This document shows positions 52,754 through 60,929 of a DNA stretch of 64,000 bases, one piece after another. Each line of letters starts with the position of its first letter. Positions within the stretch are counted from its first letter, which is position 1. Made by a program: the position numbers and the translations under genes. This stretch comes from JAILEN01 sp036723975 (GTDB lineage Bacteria; Bacillota; Clostridia; Lachnospirales; Lachnospiraceae), in the NCBI GenBank assembly GCA_036723975.1, contig DAIMGJ010000001.1:186001-250000 (forward strand), in the 5' to 3' direction. A model generated the notes under the pieces. It was given only the letters and a program-made list of their open reading frames with translations, had not been told where the DNA came from and made no database searches.

Positions 52754-54514
52754 TTAAGCTTCCTCCTTTCCGTCTACAGAATCAAAGTCGGCGCTTCCGG
52801 CTCCGGTTTGAGACTCATAGACATCTCTATAGATTTCATTGGAAGAAAGAAGTTCTTCATGGGTACCGAACCCATTTATTTTTCCGTCATCCATAACAAT
52901 AATTCGATCCGCATCCATTACGGAAGAAATACGCTGTGCAATAATCAGCTTTGTGGTTCCCGGTATCTCTTCTCGAAAGGCACGGCGAATCTTGGAATCT
53001 GTTGCAGTATCCACCGCCGATGTGGAATCGTCCAAAATCAAAATCTTTGGCTTTTTCAAAAGAGCTCTTGCGATACAAAGTCTCTGACGCTGTCCGCCGG
53101 AGACATTGGTTCCGCCCTGCTCAATATAAGTGTTATATCCCTCCGGGAATCGATCGATGAACTCATCGGCACAGGCTAATTCACAGGCACGACGGCACTC
53201 CTCATCGGATGCGTTTTTGTCGCCCCAACGAAGGTTCTCATAGATGGTTCCGGAAAACAAAACATTCTTTTGCAGCACAACGGACACCTCATCACGGAGA
53301 CGCTCCAAATCATATTCCCGAACGTCTACACCACCTACTTTTACGCTTCCCTCGTTTACATCATACAAACGGGAAATCAGATTTACCAAAGATGTCTTTG
53401 CAGATCCGGTTCCGCCTACGATACCAATGGTTTCTCCGGACTTGATGTCCAAGTTGATATCGGACAACACAAAATCTTCCGCGCTCTTATGGTAGCCAAA
53501 GTTTACATGTTCAAAAGAAATAGATCCGTCCTTTACTTCCATTATGGGTTTTTCCGGATTCTTAATATCCGGCTCTTCATCCAGCACTTCCACAATACGA
53601 TCTGCAGAAGCCACGGACATGGTAATCATGACAAACATAACCGCCAAAAACATAAAACTCATAAGGATATTCATACAGTAAGCCAAAAGACTCATAAGCT
53701 CACCGGTGGTCAAGTCTCCAAAGACGATTTCCTTGGCACCGAACCAGGAAATGGAAAGAATGCAGGCATACACCGTACCCATCATAAGAGGCATGGCAAC
53801 CACCATAATCTTTTCCGCTTTTACAAACATATGATAAATATTGTCGGATGCCTGATGAAACTTTTCCGTCTCGTACTTTTCACGAACGTATGCTTTTACC
53901 ACGCGGATTGCGGATACGTTTTCCTGTACAGACTCGTTCATGGCATCGTATTTTTTGAAAACTTCGTTAAAGACTTTTCTGGTCTTCGGCAGAATAATAA
54001 GCATCATGGTAATCATGAAAATGAGAGCGATGACATAGACGGTCGAAAGCTTCGGACTGATAGAAAATGCCATCACAAGTGCCACGATAACAGATGCCGG
54101 TGCACGGGTTCCCATACGAAGAATCATCAAAAACGCGTTTTGCAAATTGGTCACATCCGTGGTAAGTCTTGTAATCAGACTGTTGGAAGAAAAACGGTCG
54201 ATGTTTTTAAAGGAAAAGGTTTGAATCTTTTCAAACTCTGCCTGGCGCAGGTTTTTTGCAAATCCTGCAGCCGCTACGGAACCGCTCCATCCTCCCATGA
54301 TTCCGGCAAATAATCCCACCAATGCGATGAGCACCATATAGATTCCCATACGATAAATGTGATTCAAATCGCCACCATTTACTCCCTTATCGATGATGGA
54401 TGCCATCATCTTTGGAATTACCATTTCCATGGCCACTTCCAAAAGCATAAACACCGGGGTCAAAACAGCGGCCATCTTATATTCTTTTACATAAGAAAGC
54501 AGTTTCTTAACCAT
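52754..54514 (-). CDS. ABC exporter subunit with degenerate ATPase site
   Basis: 586-residue half transporter with the same layout. Its Walker A is GGTGSAKTS (Ala in place of the usual Gly), signature NVSGGQRQR, and Walker B reads LILDDSTSAVD, with Asp instead of the catalytic Glu. One degenerate site per dimer is known for heterodimeric exporters such as TM287/288 and LmrCD, so this is expected, not damage. AAAGGAAA precedes the start. First gene of the pair; divergent from the TetR gene. Confidence 0.9.
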   Translation of the reverse strand: MVKKLLSYVKEYKMAAVLTPVFMLLEVAMEMVIPKMMASIIDKGVNGGDLNHIYRMGIYMVLIALVGLFAGIMGGWSGSVAAAGFAKNLRQAEFEKIQTFSFKNIDRFSSNSLITRLTTDVTNLQNAFLMILRMGTRAPASVIVALVMAFSISPKLSTVYVIALIFMITMMLIILPKTRKVFNEVFKKYDAMNESVQENVSAIRVVKAYVREKYETEKFHQASDNIYHMFVKAEKIMVVAMPLMMGTVYACILSISWFGAKEIVFGDLTTGELMSLLAYCMNILMSFMFLAVMFVMITMSVASADRIVEVLDEEPDIKNPEKPIMEVKDGSISFEHVNFGYHKSAEDFVLSDINLDIKSGETIGIVGGTGSAKTSLVNLISRLYDVNEGSVKVGGVDVREYDLERLRDEVSVVLQKNVLFSGTIYENLRWGDKNASDEECRRACELACADEFIDRFPEGYNTYIEQGGTNVSGGQRQRLCIARALLKKPKILILDDSTSAVDTATDSKIRRAFREEIPGTTKLIIAQRISSVMDADRIIVMDDGKINGFGTHEELLSSNEIYRDVYESQTGAGSADFDSVDGKEEA

Positions 54515-54600
54515 ATCTTTTTTCCTTTCTACTCCTTTGTATATCTATATATCAGATTTTTAAATATTTTGTAAGGGGGATCAAAGCGTTCTTTTCTCCA

Positions 54601-54657
54601 CAACACAAAATTATGTGTTGCATAATGCACAGGTGCAATGTATAATACACACGTGTG
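54601..54657 (+). promoter_or_regulatory. tetR promoter with two palindromes (candidate TetR operators)
   Basis: TTGCAT (54618-54623), 17-base spacer, TATAAT (54641-54646). Inverted repeat CAACACA-N6-TGTGTTG (54601-54620) overlaps the -35 box and perfect palindrome CACACGTGTG (54648-54657) lies at the predicted transcription start. Confidence 0.6.
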
Positions 54658-54679
54658 AAATAAATGTTGGAGGCGAACA

Positions 54680-55240
54680 ATGAAACACGAAAGTTCAGAT
54701 TTGCGTGTACGACGCACCTTAAAATGTATCCGGGATGCTTTCTACGAATTAATCATGGAAATGGATTTTTCCCAGATTTCCATTACCGAACTTACCGAAC
54801 GTGCAGACATCAATCGAAAAACCTTTTATTTGCATTATACTTCTTTAGAAGATTTGGTAGAAGAAATCGAACAGGAATTTGTTGACGAACTTCTAAGTTC
54901 TTTGGCAGCAAACGCAAATGTGTTAGACGTTGCGGGATGTATTTCCGTATTTTATCACTTTATGGATGAAGGAAGCCCGATTCAGAGAAAACTTCTCTGC
55001 GATCCGGAGTATACCTTCTTTTATAACAAGGTGACACAGGACATTTTGGACTCCGACTTCTTCCAGAAGTTTTATGTCATCTGTGAACATCCATCCATCG
55101 TTCGTGCCTTTTGCGTAGGCATTACTTCTATGTTCCGTACCTGGTATATGGAAGGAAAGCAAATGCCGCTGGAAGAATTAATCGACTATGCAGGCAAACT
55201 CATGGTCAAAGGTTACGATGGAATCGAACGAAGCAAATAA
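54680..55240 (+). CDS. TetR/AcrR-family transcriptional regulator
   Basis: 186 residues. The N-terminal helix-turn-helix (about 30-52, ISITELTERADINRKTFYLHY) is typical of TetR proteins; the C-terminal ligand domain is all-helical and not assignable. Divergent from the ABC exporter pair and separated by palindromic promoter elements, so repression of the exporter until a ligand binds is likely. TTGGAGG precedes the start. Confidence 0.9.
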   Translation: MKHESSDLRVRRTLKCIRDAFYELIMEMDFSQISITELTERADINRKTFYLHYTSLEDLVEEIEQEFVDELLSSLAANANVLDVAGCISVFYHFMDEGSPIQRKLLCDPEYTFFYNKVTQDILDSDFFQKFYVICEHPSIVRAFCVGITSMFRTWYMEGKQMPLEELIDYAGKLMVKGYDGIERSK

Positions 55241-55247
55241 TTCCAAA

Positions 55248-55284
55248 AAAATGCCGATGCTTCCTAATGAAGCATCGGCATTTT
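55248..55284. terminator. Bidirectional terminator between tetR and chemoreceptor genes
   Basis: AATGCCGATGCTTC and its complement with a 5-base loop, flanked by A and T runs; it lies between convergent genes. Confidence 0.9.
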
Positions 55285-55292
55285 ATTATTCT

Positions 55293-57260
55293 TTATTGAA
55301 AAATGCTCAAAGAATCGTTTAATCCTAAAGCTATATCATTTAACTCCTTTGCAGAATCAGACAGGTTTCCGATGGTGTTTGAAACCTCCATGGTGGTTGC
55401 GGAAGTCTCTTCGGAAGAAGCTGCATTCTCTTCCGAAATGGCAGATAAGGATTCCATCGCCGCTGCGATAACCTTTCTGGCTTCTACGCACTGCGCCACA
55501 TCCGTCTCAATATCACTGATATGTTCTACCGTTCGATCAATCTGCTCCAAAAGTGTATGAATGGTCTGTGTGGTATTTCCGAGTACTTCCTGCTGCTGTA
55601 CGGTAAGTTCATGAACCTTCGTAGACTCATCCACGGTTCTCTGGGAAGAATGCAAAAGCGCATCCATCTCATCCTTGATTCCGGCTGCCGTATCCGCGGA
55701 ATTAATTGCGAGTTTTCCAATTTCTTCTGCAACTACCGCAAATCCCTTACCCATTTCGCCTGCGCGAGCCGCTTCGATTGAAGCGTTTAAAGAAAGCAGG
55801 TTGGTTTGTGTTGCAATCTCTGTAATCGCTGCAACCTTCTCATTGATAATATCCACCGCATTGCTGGTGTCTTTAATCTGCTCGGAAATTCGATTAATAC
55901 CTTCCACCATAGTATCCGTAGAAGACTGAAGATTTCGAATCTGTTCTTCCGACTCAATCGATGCATTGTGCATTTCTTTTGCAATGTGATCCAACTCTGT
56001 CGTGGAATTAACAACATTGTCGATGGCAACACCGATTTGCTCCACATTTTCCGTAGCAGAAGCCACATCCTGAGCCTGCTGTGTTGCTCCGTTCGCAATA
56101 TCTTCTACTGCGGAAGAAATACCATCCATTGCATCCGATAACTGACCGGTGATTTCAACCAGACCTTCCGACTGTCCACTTACAGTGGTAGCTGCACTCT
56201 TTGACTCCGGAATCAAGCGATCCAATTCCTCCAGCAATGAGTTAATACCATCTGCCGTGGTCTTAATCTCGTCCTCGGCCCTGACATCGACTCTGGCTGC
56301 CAAATCTCCGTGACCGTCTTTAATATCCGCAACAATTCTTTGCACTGTTTGAGTCATGGCAAGAATCGGCTTGGTAATATTCGTACTTAAAATATATACC
56401 GTAAGGACAGCCAATGCCAAAAATACGACCGTCAAAACAACAAAGGTTCGAACCAAGCTATTAATCGGTTTTTCATAGCTGGCCTTTGGAAGAATAATGG
56501 AGGTTGTCCAATCATTTGCGGCAACCGTAGACGACGTAATATAACTTACCGTACCATCATAATCCTTAAACTCTTCATCGGTTTCCATTGCGTTTACATA
56601 CATTCCGTCCACTGCATCCGCAAGCGTTACGCAATTATCTGCGGAAAGAGCAAATTCTTCACTCGGATGAACAACGATACTTCCCTCGTTTGTTGCAACC
56701 ATCAAATATCCATCCGACGGTTCCGGCAAGCTGGAAGTAAGCATGGACATGTTTAAATCCGCACCAACAACTCCACCTTCGGTAGCCACCGCCATAGTGA
56801 TACACAAATCTCCGGAAATCTGATCCACATACGGCTCGGTATAATATACACCGCTTGTATTCTTCGCGCCGATAAACCACGGACGCTCAATCGCAACGAA
56901 ATCTTCCGGTGCTTCGTAATATCCGAAGACCATCTCGTTATTATCTTTTACATAATAAATTTCACTTACGGAATCGTTTGCATCCACTATCTTTGCAAAC
57001 GTCGGACGCAAAACAGAAATGTCTTCCTGATTCACTCTGGCAGAATCCGCTGCGGTTTTCAACACCGCTTCGTTGTACGAGAACCAGTTATTTACCACTT
57101 CGGCGTAGTAATTAGCTTCCTGTGCACATTTTTCATCACTTAAAACGGTAAAATAACTTCTGACATTTTTCGTACTGACAAATGCATTCACCACGAAAAG
57201 GGCAAGAACCATAATCGCTATGGTTGCGATAAGTCGTGCCCGGATGTGTTTTTTAAACAT
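55293..57260 (-). CDS. Methyl-accepting chemotaxis protein with dCACHE sensor
   Basis: Membrane chemoreceptor, 655 residues. Membrane helix at about 10-30, an outside double-CACHE domain (about 35-275), second helix (about 280-305), HAMP linker (about 305-360) and a cytoplasmic signalling domain with the hairpin tip around EEIGKLAINSADTA and the IEAARAGEMGKGFAVVA stretch. The sensor has ERPWF, then YYTEPYVD with Arg, Trp, Tyr and Asp in the order reported for amino-acid-binding dCACHE domains; ligand identity is an inference. No che genes are nearby. Confidence 0.92.
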   Translation of the reverse strand: MFKKHIRARLIATIAIMVLALFVVNAFVSTKNVRSYFTVLSDEKCAQEANYYAEVVNNWFSYNEAVLKTAADSARVNQEDISVLRPTFAKIVDANDSVSEIYYVKDNNEMVFGYYEAPEDFVAIERPWFIGAKNTSGVYYTEPYVDQISGDLCITMAVATEGGVVGADLNMSMLTSSLPEPSDGYLMVATNEGSIVVHPSEEFALSADNCVTLADAVDGMYVNAMETDEEFKDYDGTVSYITSSTVAANDWTTSIILPKASYEKPINSLVRTFVVLTVVFLALAVLTVYILSTNITKPILAMTQTVQRIVADIKDGHGDLAARVDVRAEDEIKTTADGINSLLEELDRLIPESKSAATTVSGQSEGLVEITGQLSDAMDGISSAVEDIANGATQQAQDVASATENVEQIGVAIDNVVNSTTELDHIAKEMHNASIESEEQIRNLQSSTDTMVEGINRISEQIKDTSNAVDIINEKVAAITEIATQTNLLSLNASIEAARAGEMGKGFAVVAEEIGKLAINSADTAAGIKDEMDALLHSSQRTVDESTKVHELTVQQQEVLGNTTQTIHTLLEQIDRTVEHISDIETDVAQCVEARKVIAAAMESLSAISEENAASSEETSATTMEVSNTIGNLSDSAKELNDIALGLNDSLSIFQ

Positions 57261-57291
57261 AAGTCTCTCCCCCTTTTGTTCATATCAAACC

Positions 57292-57306
57292 ATCTCATAA
57301 TGAGAT
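57292..57306. promoter_or_regulatory. Palindrome upstream of the chemoreceptor gene
   Basis: Perfect 7+1+7 palindrome ATCTCAT-A-ATGAGAT, 31 bases before the chemoreceptor start codon. Possible operator; it is not followed by a T run. Confidence 0.35.
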
Positions 57307-57368
57307 AAATCATGTATTGTATTGCAGTCTCACGATAACACTTTCACATATGCAATGCAACCGGATTA

Positions 57369-58100
57369 TTATTCTTCCTTGCTTGCATTTTTAAAATGCA
57401 ACTCACGCATACCTTCCACTTCATCACAAATCTGTTTTAAGTTACAGGTATTACAGTCAGTGCTCATATCCTTAAAGACATGGTCAATCGCCTTTGTAAT
57501 CGCCTCTGCCTGAAGCACATCCTTTTCCAGGCCTTTATAATCAAAATCCTTTTCGGTAATAAAATACACCTTTACCGCCTTTACCTTCGGATTTTTTTTC
57601 AAATGATTTATAAATGTCTTTCCAACAACCGCAAACGTCATTCCTTCTGTCAATGCATCCTTCGATACGCGGACACTCTCGCGGTGATGCGAAGTGGATA
57701 CACGCATCATAAATCCCTTCGGACTAATCTGATAGCGAACGTACTCTATATTTCGAATCGCATTATAAAGAGCATCTCCCTCACCCATCGCTTCTTCATC
57801 CACAAGCACCACCGTAAGGCGTGCATAAGAAGTATCGCTTTTAATCCCGGGTAAATCCTTTCCCACCAAAACTACTTCATCTCTTGGAACCAAGCTTTCA
57901 TCTGCGGTAATCACCGTTGCTCCCAGAGCAAAGCTGCTTTGCTCGCTTCCGCCCAGCTCATACGCCATATCGCTGCGCAAAATCATATTATTTTTTCCTG
58001 CGTCCTCCCAAGCTGACACAGAAGAAAAATCAAGCTCGCGTTTCTCGCGAGCATCGATTTTCTTGTTCCAGTTTCTTATAACTTCATCGTATAGTTTCAT
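57369..58100 (-). CDS. Acetyl-CoA synthase beta-subunit-like protein (CdhC/AcsB homologue, truncated)
   Basis: 243 residues. From about 42 to 226 it follows the middle part of acetyl-CoA synthase: an MAYELGG stretch (45-51), a GKDLPGI segment (80-86), the VRVSKDALTEGMTF region (143-156; AcsB has ISK-x-AF-x-KGF), a KAVKVYFITE strand, and a final CNTCNLKQIC (Cys216, 219, 225). AcsB has four Fe4S4 ligands plus two nickel-site Cys further on; here only three Cys are present and the chain then ends. So an iron-sulfur or other metal site is possible, but acetyl-CoA synthase activity is not expected. AGGAA precedes the start. Last gene of the dehydratase-like cluster. Confidence 0.7.
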   Translation of the reverse strand: MKLYDEVIRNWNKKIDAREKRELDFSSVSAWEDAGKNNMILRSDMAYELGGSEQSSFALGATVITADESLVPRDEVVLVGKDLPGIKSDTSYARLTVVLVDEEAMGEGDALYNAIRNIEYVRYQISPKGFMMRVSTSHHRESVRVSKDALTEGMTFAVVGKTFINHLKKNPKVKAVKVYFITEKDFDYKGLEKDVLQAEAITKAIDHVFKDMSTDCNTCNLKQICDEVEGMRELHFKNASKEE

Positions 58101-58115
58101 TTCGAATTCCTGTAA

Positions 58116-58341
58116 AATAACAATTTACCAGTTTATATTACGCAGTATTTGGATGAATGAGATATTTCCGAATAGTCATCCGCGGAGCGCTCCGAATACA
58201 CTGCGTACAGCCGTTAAGCTCACGACTTTAGGAGTGAGCATTACGGATGTTCGCCGGGATGAGGTGAAGCGGAGACGGTGCCGAGGAAATATCTTCATTC
58301 ACTCCAAATACGGGTAGTATTTCATCAGGTAAATTGTAATT
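58116..58341. repeat. Inverted-repeat element inside the dehydratase-like operon
   Basis: About 225 bp; outer arms ACAATTTACC (58120-58129) and GGTAAATTGT (58328-58337), then long inner arms (GTATTTGGATGAATGAGATA region against its near-complement at 58285-58312). The centre has a GCTCAC/GTGAGC stem and the palindrome CGGAGCGCTCCG. No gene. It fills the gap between the small membrane protein and the AcsB-like gene. Confidence 0.75.
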
Positions 58342-58508
58342 TATAAATGTTTATCTCTTTTGATTTTATCGTAGTGTTTTAGGAAGATGGGCTCTATAAG
58401 TGCCATTAATTTCATATCAAGATTGAAGAAGTAAACAGTAAAGGTAAGTACAAAGAAGCATACGATTACAATCGCTATGATTAAGAGTACATGTAATAAT
58501 GTTGCCAT
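58341..58508 (-). CDS. 55-residue membrane protein of the dehydratase-like cluster
   Basis: Starts MATLLHVLLIIAIVIVCFFV: one long hydrophobic helix (about 3-28), then a basic amphipathic tail (LKHYDKIKRDKH). AAAAGGAG lies 7 bases before the ATG, giving good support despite the short length. It follows the activator gene by 40 bases on the same strand. No named family is recognised. It may tether the complex to the membrane or be a small regulatory subunit; that is a guess. Confidence 0.7.
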   Translation of the reverse strand: MATLLHVLLIIAIVIVCFFVLTFTVYFFNLDMKLMALIEPIFLKHYDKIKRDKHL

Positions 58509-58548
58509 GCTTTTTCTCCTTTTCTAATCTTTTTGCATGAAGCCGGCT

Positions 58549-59346
58549 TTAGCCGCGAGCAAGTCCTTTTTGACGGGCAAACTCAGCAGCACCGAGAGCA
58601 CCCATTAACTGCGGATCAATCGGAAGGTCGATTACTTTTAAGTTTAATACACGCTCGATGGCTTCCTTTAATCCGGCATTCTTTGCACATCCGCCGGTAA
58701 GTGTAATTGCATCAACAGCACCGGCCTTCTTTGACATAACAAAGCATCTCTTTGCTACAGAAAGTTCAATACCGGCTGCGATTTCGTCCATAGGCTTTCC
58801 TTCACCAACCAGGGAAATAACCTCTGACTCGGCAAATACGGTACACTGTGCGGTAATCGGAATCACGTTCTTTGCCTTTAATGAGAGGTTTGAGAAATCA
58901 TCCAGGGACATTTCAAACGCACGGGCCATTGCTTCAAAGAAACGTCCGGTTCCTGCCGCACATTTATCGTTCATTGCAAAGTTTAAAACTGTTCCGTCTT
59001 TATCAATTGCAATACCCTTAACGTCCTGACCACCGATATCGATGATCGCCTTAACGTTTGGATCGGCAACGTGAACGCCCATTGCATGACAGCTGATTTC
59101 GGAAATGTTCTCGTCTGCGGACGGAACTTTATTTCTTCCGTAACCGGTACCAACCAAATAGGTTAAATCAGATGCACTGTTTAATTCCGGCACCTGTGCA
59201 ATTGCCTGTTCAATGGATTCCTCGCAGGAAGCAACTGCATTGATACGACTTCTTAATGTAACGTTTGCCACCATTTTTCCGTTTTCATCAATGATGACAC
59301 ATTTTGTATATGTAGATCCTGAATCACATCCACCAAAGTATTTCAT
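58549..59346 (-). CDS. 2-hydroxyacyl-CoA dehydratase-type activator ATPase (HgdC/HadI family)
   Basis: Homodimeric ASKHA-fold ATPase ('archerase') that holds one Fe4S4 cluster between subunits and injects a low-potential electron into its partner by ATP hydrolysis. 265 residues, standard size. Cluster ligands Cys129 in NDKCAAGTGRF and Cys168 in TAQCTVFAESE match HgdC (Cys127, Cys166). Phosphate loops CDSGSTYTK (7-15) and DIGGQD (103-108) and the LTGGCAKN motif are complete. It follows the two partner genes by 17 bases. An activator role for those partners is very likely. Confidence 0.93.
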   Translation of the reverse strand: MKYFGGCDSGSTYTKCVIIDENGKMVANVTLRSRINAVASCEESIEQAIAQVPELNSASDLTYLVGTGYGRNKVPSADENISEISCHAMGVHVADPNVKAIIDIGGQDVKGIAIDKDGTVLNFAMNDKCAAGTGRFFEAMARAFEMSLDDFSNLSLKAKNVIPITAQCTVFAESEVISLVGEGKPMDEIAAGIELSVAKRCFVMSKKAGAVDAITLTGGCAKNAGLKEAIERVLNLKVIDLPIDPQLMGALGAAEFARQKGLARG

Positions 59347-59363
59347 TATATATTCCTCCTATC

Positions 59364-60929
59364 CTACCATGAAGCGTCGTCCGGAAGTACTTCCAAAGAC
59401 GGATCCAAAGGTTCCTCTTTAAATACGGTTCTCATATAACGGTTAACCTGATCTCTTACGCCCTGACGGGTAATAATTCGAGCATCAAACAAATCGTGAG
59501 ATACCCATACAAGATGGATTCCTTTTTCTCTGGCTTTCTCTTCGAACATACCATGCATACCGTCTAGTGCCTTACATGCCATGTGTTCCCAAAGAATAAC
59601 CATATCTGCATTAAACTCTTCACAATACTCCCAAAGCTCATCCAAAAGCACTTTGTAGCCACCGTGAGTACGGTTTCTCATAATCATGTTTTCAGTAAGC
59701 ATTGCCATATCGTAATATGCCTGCTCGCGGTTTTCCGGAGTATCTTCTTCTGCGATCATCTCCGTATTTATCATGGAAAGCATATCGGTAAGAGGAACAA
59801 TTCCCCAGCAGTTTAAAATCCAAAGCAAGAAGTCCATGTAGTAATGAGACTGTACACCCCAAACAATGGCACGATGACGATATTCTTTTGCCATCATCTT
59901 CTTTTCTTTGAATGCTTTTTCTGCAAGCTCTGTAAGCTTTTTATCTACTGTTTCAAACTCCGGCACCTTACCGCAGATTGCCATGTAGTTGGTCTCAGTA
60001 TAAAGAGCAAGGTTGGAACCGAAAATCTGTGGGTAATCGGTTTTGTTCATATCCAGCCATTCGTTTCTGCAGCGGGTTGCAACGTTTACACGTCTTGCAC
60101 ACTCAAAGTAATACTTCCAATCCCACTTTTCTCCGGTTTGCTCTTCAATAAACTTGATACAGTTTTTGATCTCGTTTGCAGCGTAATCCTGTACGTCTTC
60201 TTCCTTGTGTCGCATTGGAGTTGCCAACTGGAAAATCGGCACACCGTCTTCTAATTCCAAACGCTTTCCGATTACTCCGTTTCCTAATAAAGAACCGTCG
60301 CAAGTAGTGTTACACTGTACTGCACAAGCACCGAGTATCGGTGCGTCATCATCAATGGAAACTCCAGCTTCTGCTTCCGGCATCGGACAAACGTCACCCG
60401 GAAGTCCGTATTCCTGCGCTACATCAATGTAATGCTCTGCTGCCCTTTGATTCAAAAGAACGGATACGTAGGTAGACGGTGTTTCACGGGACAATCCTTT
60501 CAATGTCGGGAATCCCATCATTACTGCAGTCATTTCGTTTTCATCCACAAGTACCACCTTATCGGAGAACTTCTTGTCGTTTCCGATTCTTCTATCACCG
60601 CGGAACAAGTTATCCAATAATTTTGCTACGTCATATACAACCAAGTCCTGCTCCAAGTGGCACATACGAAGGTATGGTCCGCGAAGGCCCTGGGTGTGCT
60701 TGTCCACCATCATCGGAACCGCCAAATAGTTTGCCATCCAACGATAACGAAACATTGCCTTAACGTTTCTTGGCTTCATAACAAACTTGGAAAGCTGAGC
60801 CATGATATACAACCATCTGGAATAATCGTATAACGTATCTTTTAAACCACGCCATTCACGTCTGCTTCTGACACGCTTGCCTTCCACAAAAAATCTTCCT
60901 AAGGCTTCACCGCCGATTTCTTTAGCCAT
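59364..60929 (-). CDS. 2-hydroxyacyl-CoA dehydratase-family protein, large subunit-like
   Basis: 521 residues; start at 60929 (GGGAGG upstream) overlaps the previous stop by 8 bases. The chain resembles HgdA/BcrC-type and double-cubane-cluster proteins: two flavodoxin-like halves with Cys clusters. Cysteines include C181 in DVCPMPEAEAG, C202, C206 and C210 in ACAVQCNTTCDG, and one in HMACKALDG near 455. The unusual length and the CAVQCNTTC group differ from ordinary dehydratase subunits (about 430). Probable Fe4S4 or double-cubane reductase subunit; substrate unknown. Confidence 0.8.
   Translation of the reverse strand: MAKEIGGEALGRFFVEGKRVRSRREWRGLKDTLYDYSRWLYIMAQLSKFVMKPRNVKAMFRYRWMANYLAVPMMVDKHTQGLRGPYLRMCHLEQDLVVYDVAKLLDNLFRGDRRIGNDKKFSDKVVLVDENEMTAVMMGFPTLKGLSRETPSTYVSVLLNQRAAEHYIDVAQEYGLPGDVCPMPEAEAGVSIDDDAPILGACAVQCNTTCDGSLLGNGVIGKRLELEDGVPIFQLATPMRHKEEDVQDYAANEIKNCIKFIEEQTGEKWDWKYYFECARRVNVATRCRNEWLDMNKTDYPQIFGSNLALYTETNYMAICGKVPEFETVDKKLTELAEKAFKEKKMMAKEYRHRAIVWGVQSHYYMDFLLWILNCWGIVPLTDMLSMINTEMIAEEDTPENREQAYYDMAMLTENMIMRNRTHGGYKVLLDELWEYCEEFNADMVILWEHMACKALDGMHGMFEEKAREKGIHLVWVSHDLFDARIITRQGVRDQVNRYMRTVFKEEPLDPSLEVLPDDASW

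Noticed and set aside
53270..54313. 347-codon open frame on the plus strand
   Set aside because: It lies fully antisense to the ABC exporter gene with clear motifs; the translation is His/Cys/Lys-rich and has no domain character. A shadow frame.
50855..54514. Inactivating mutation in the exporter ATPase (LDD instead of LDE)
   Set aside because: A degenerate site in one subunit is normal for heterodimeric ABC exporters; the partner subunit is canonical.
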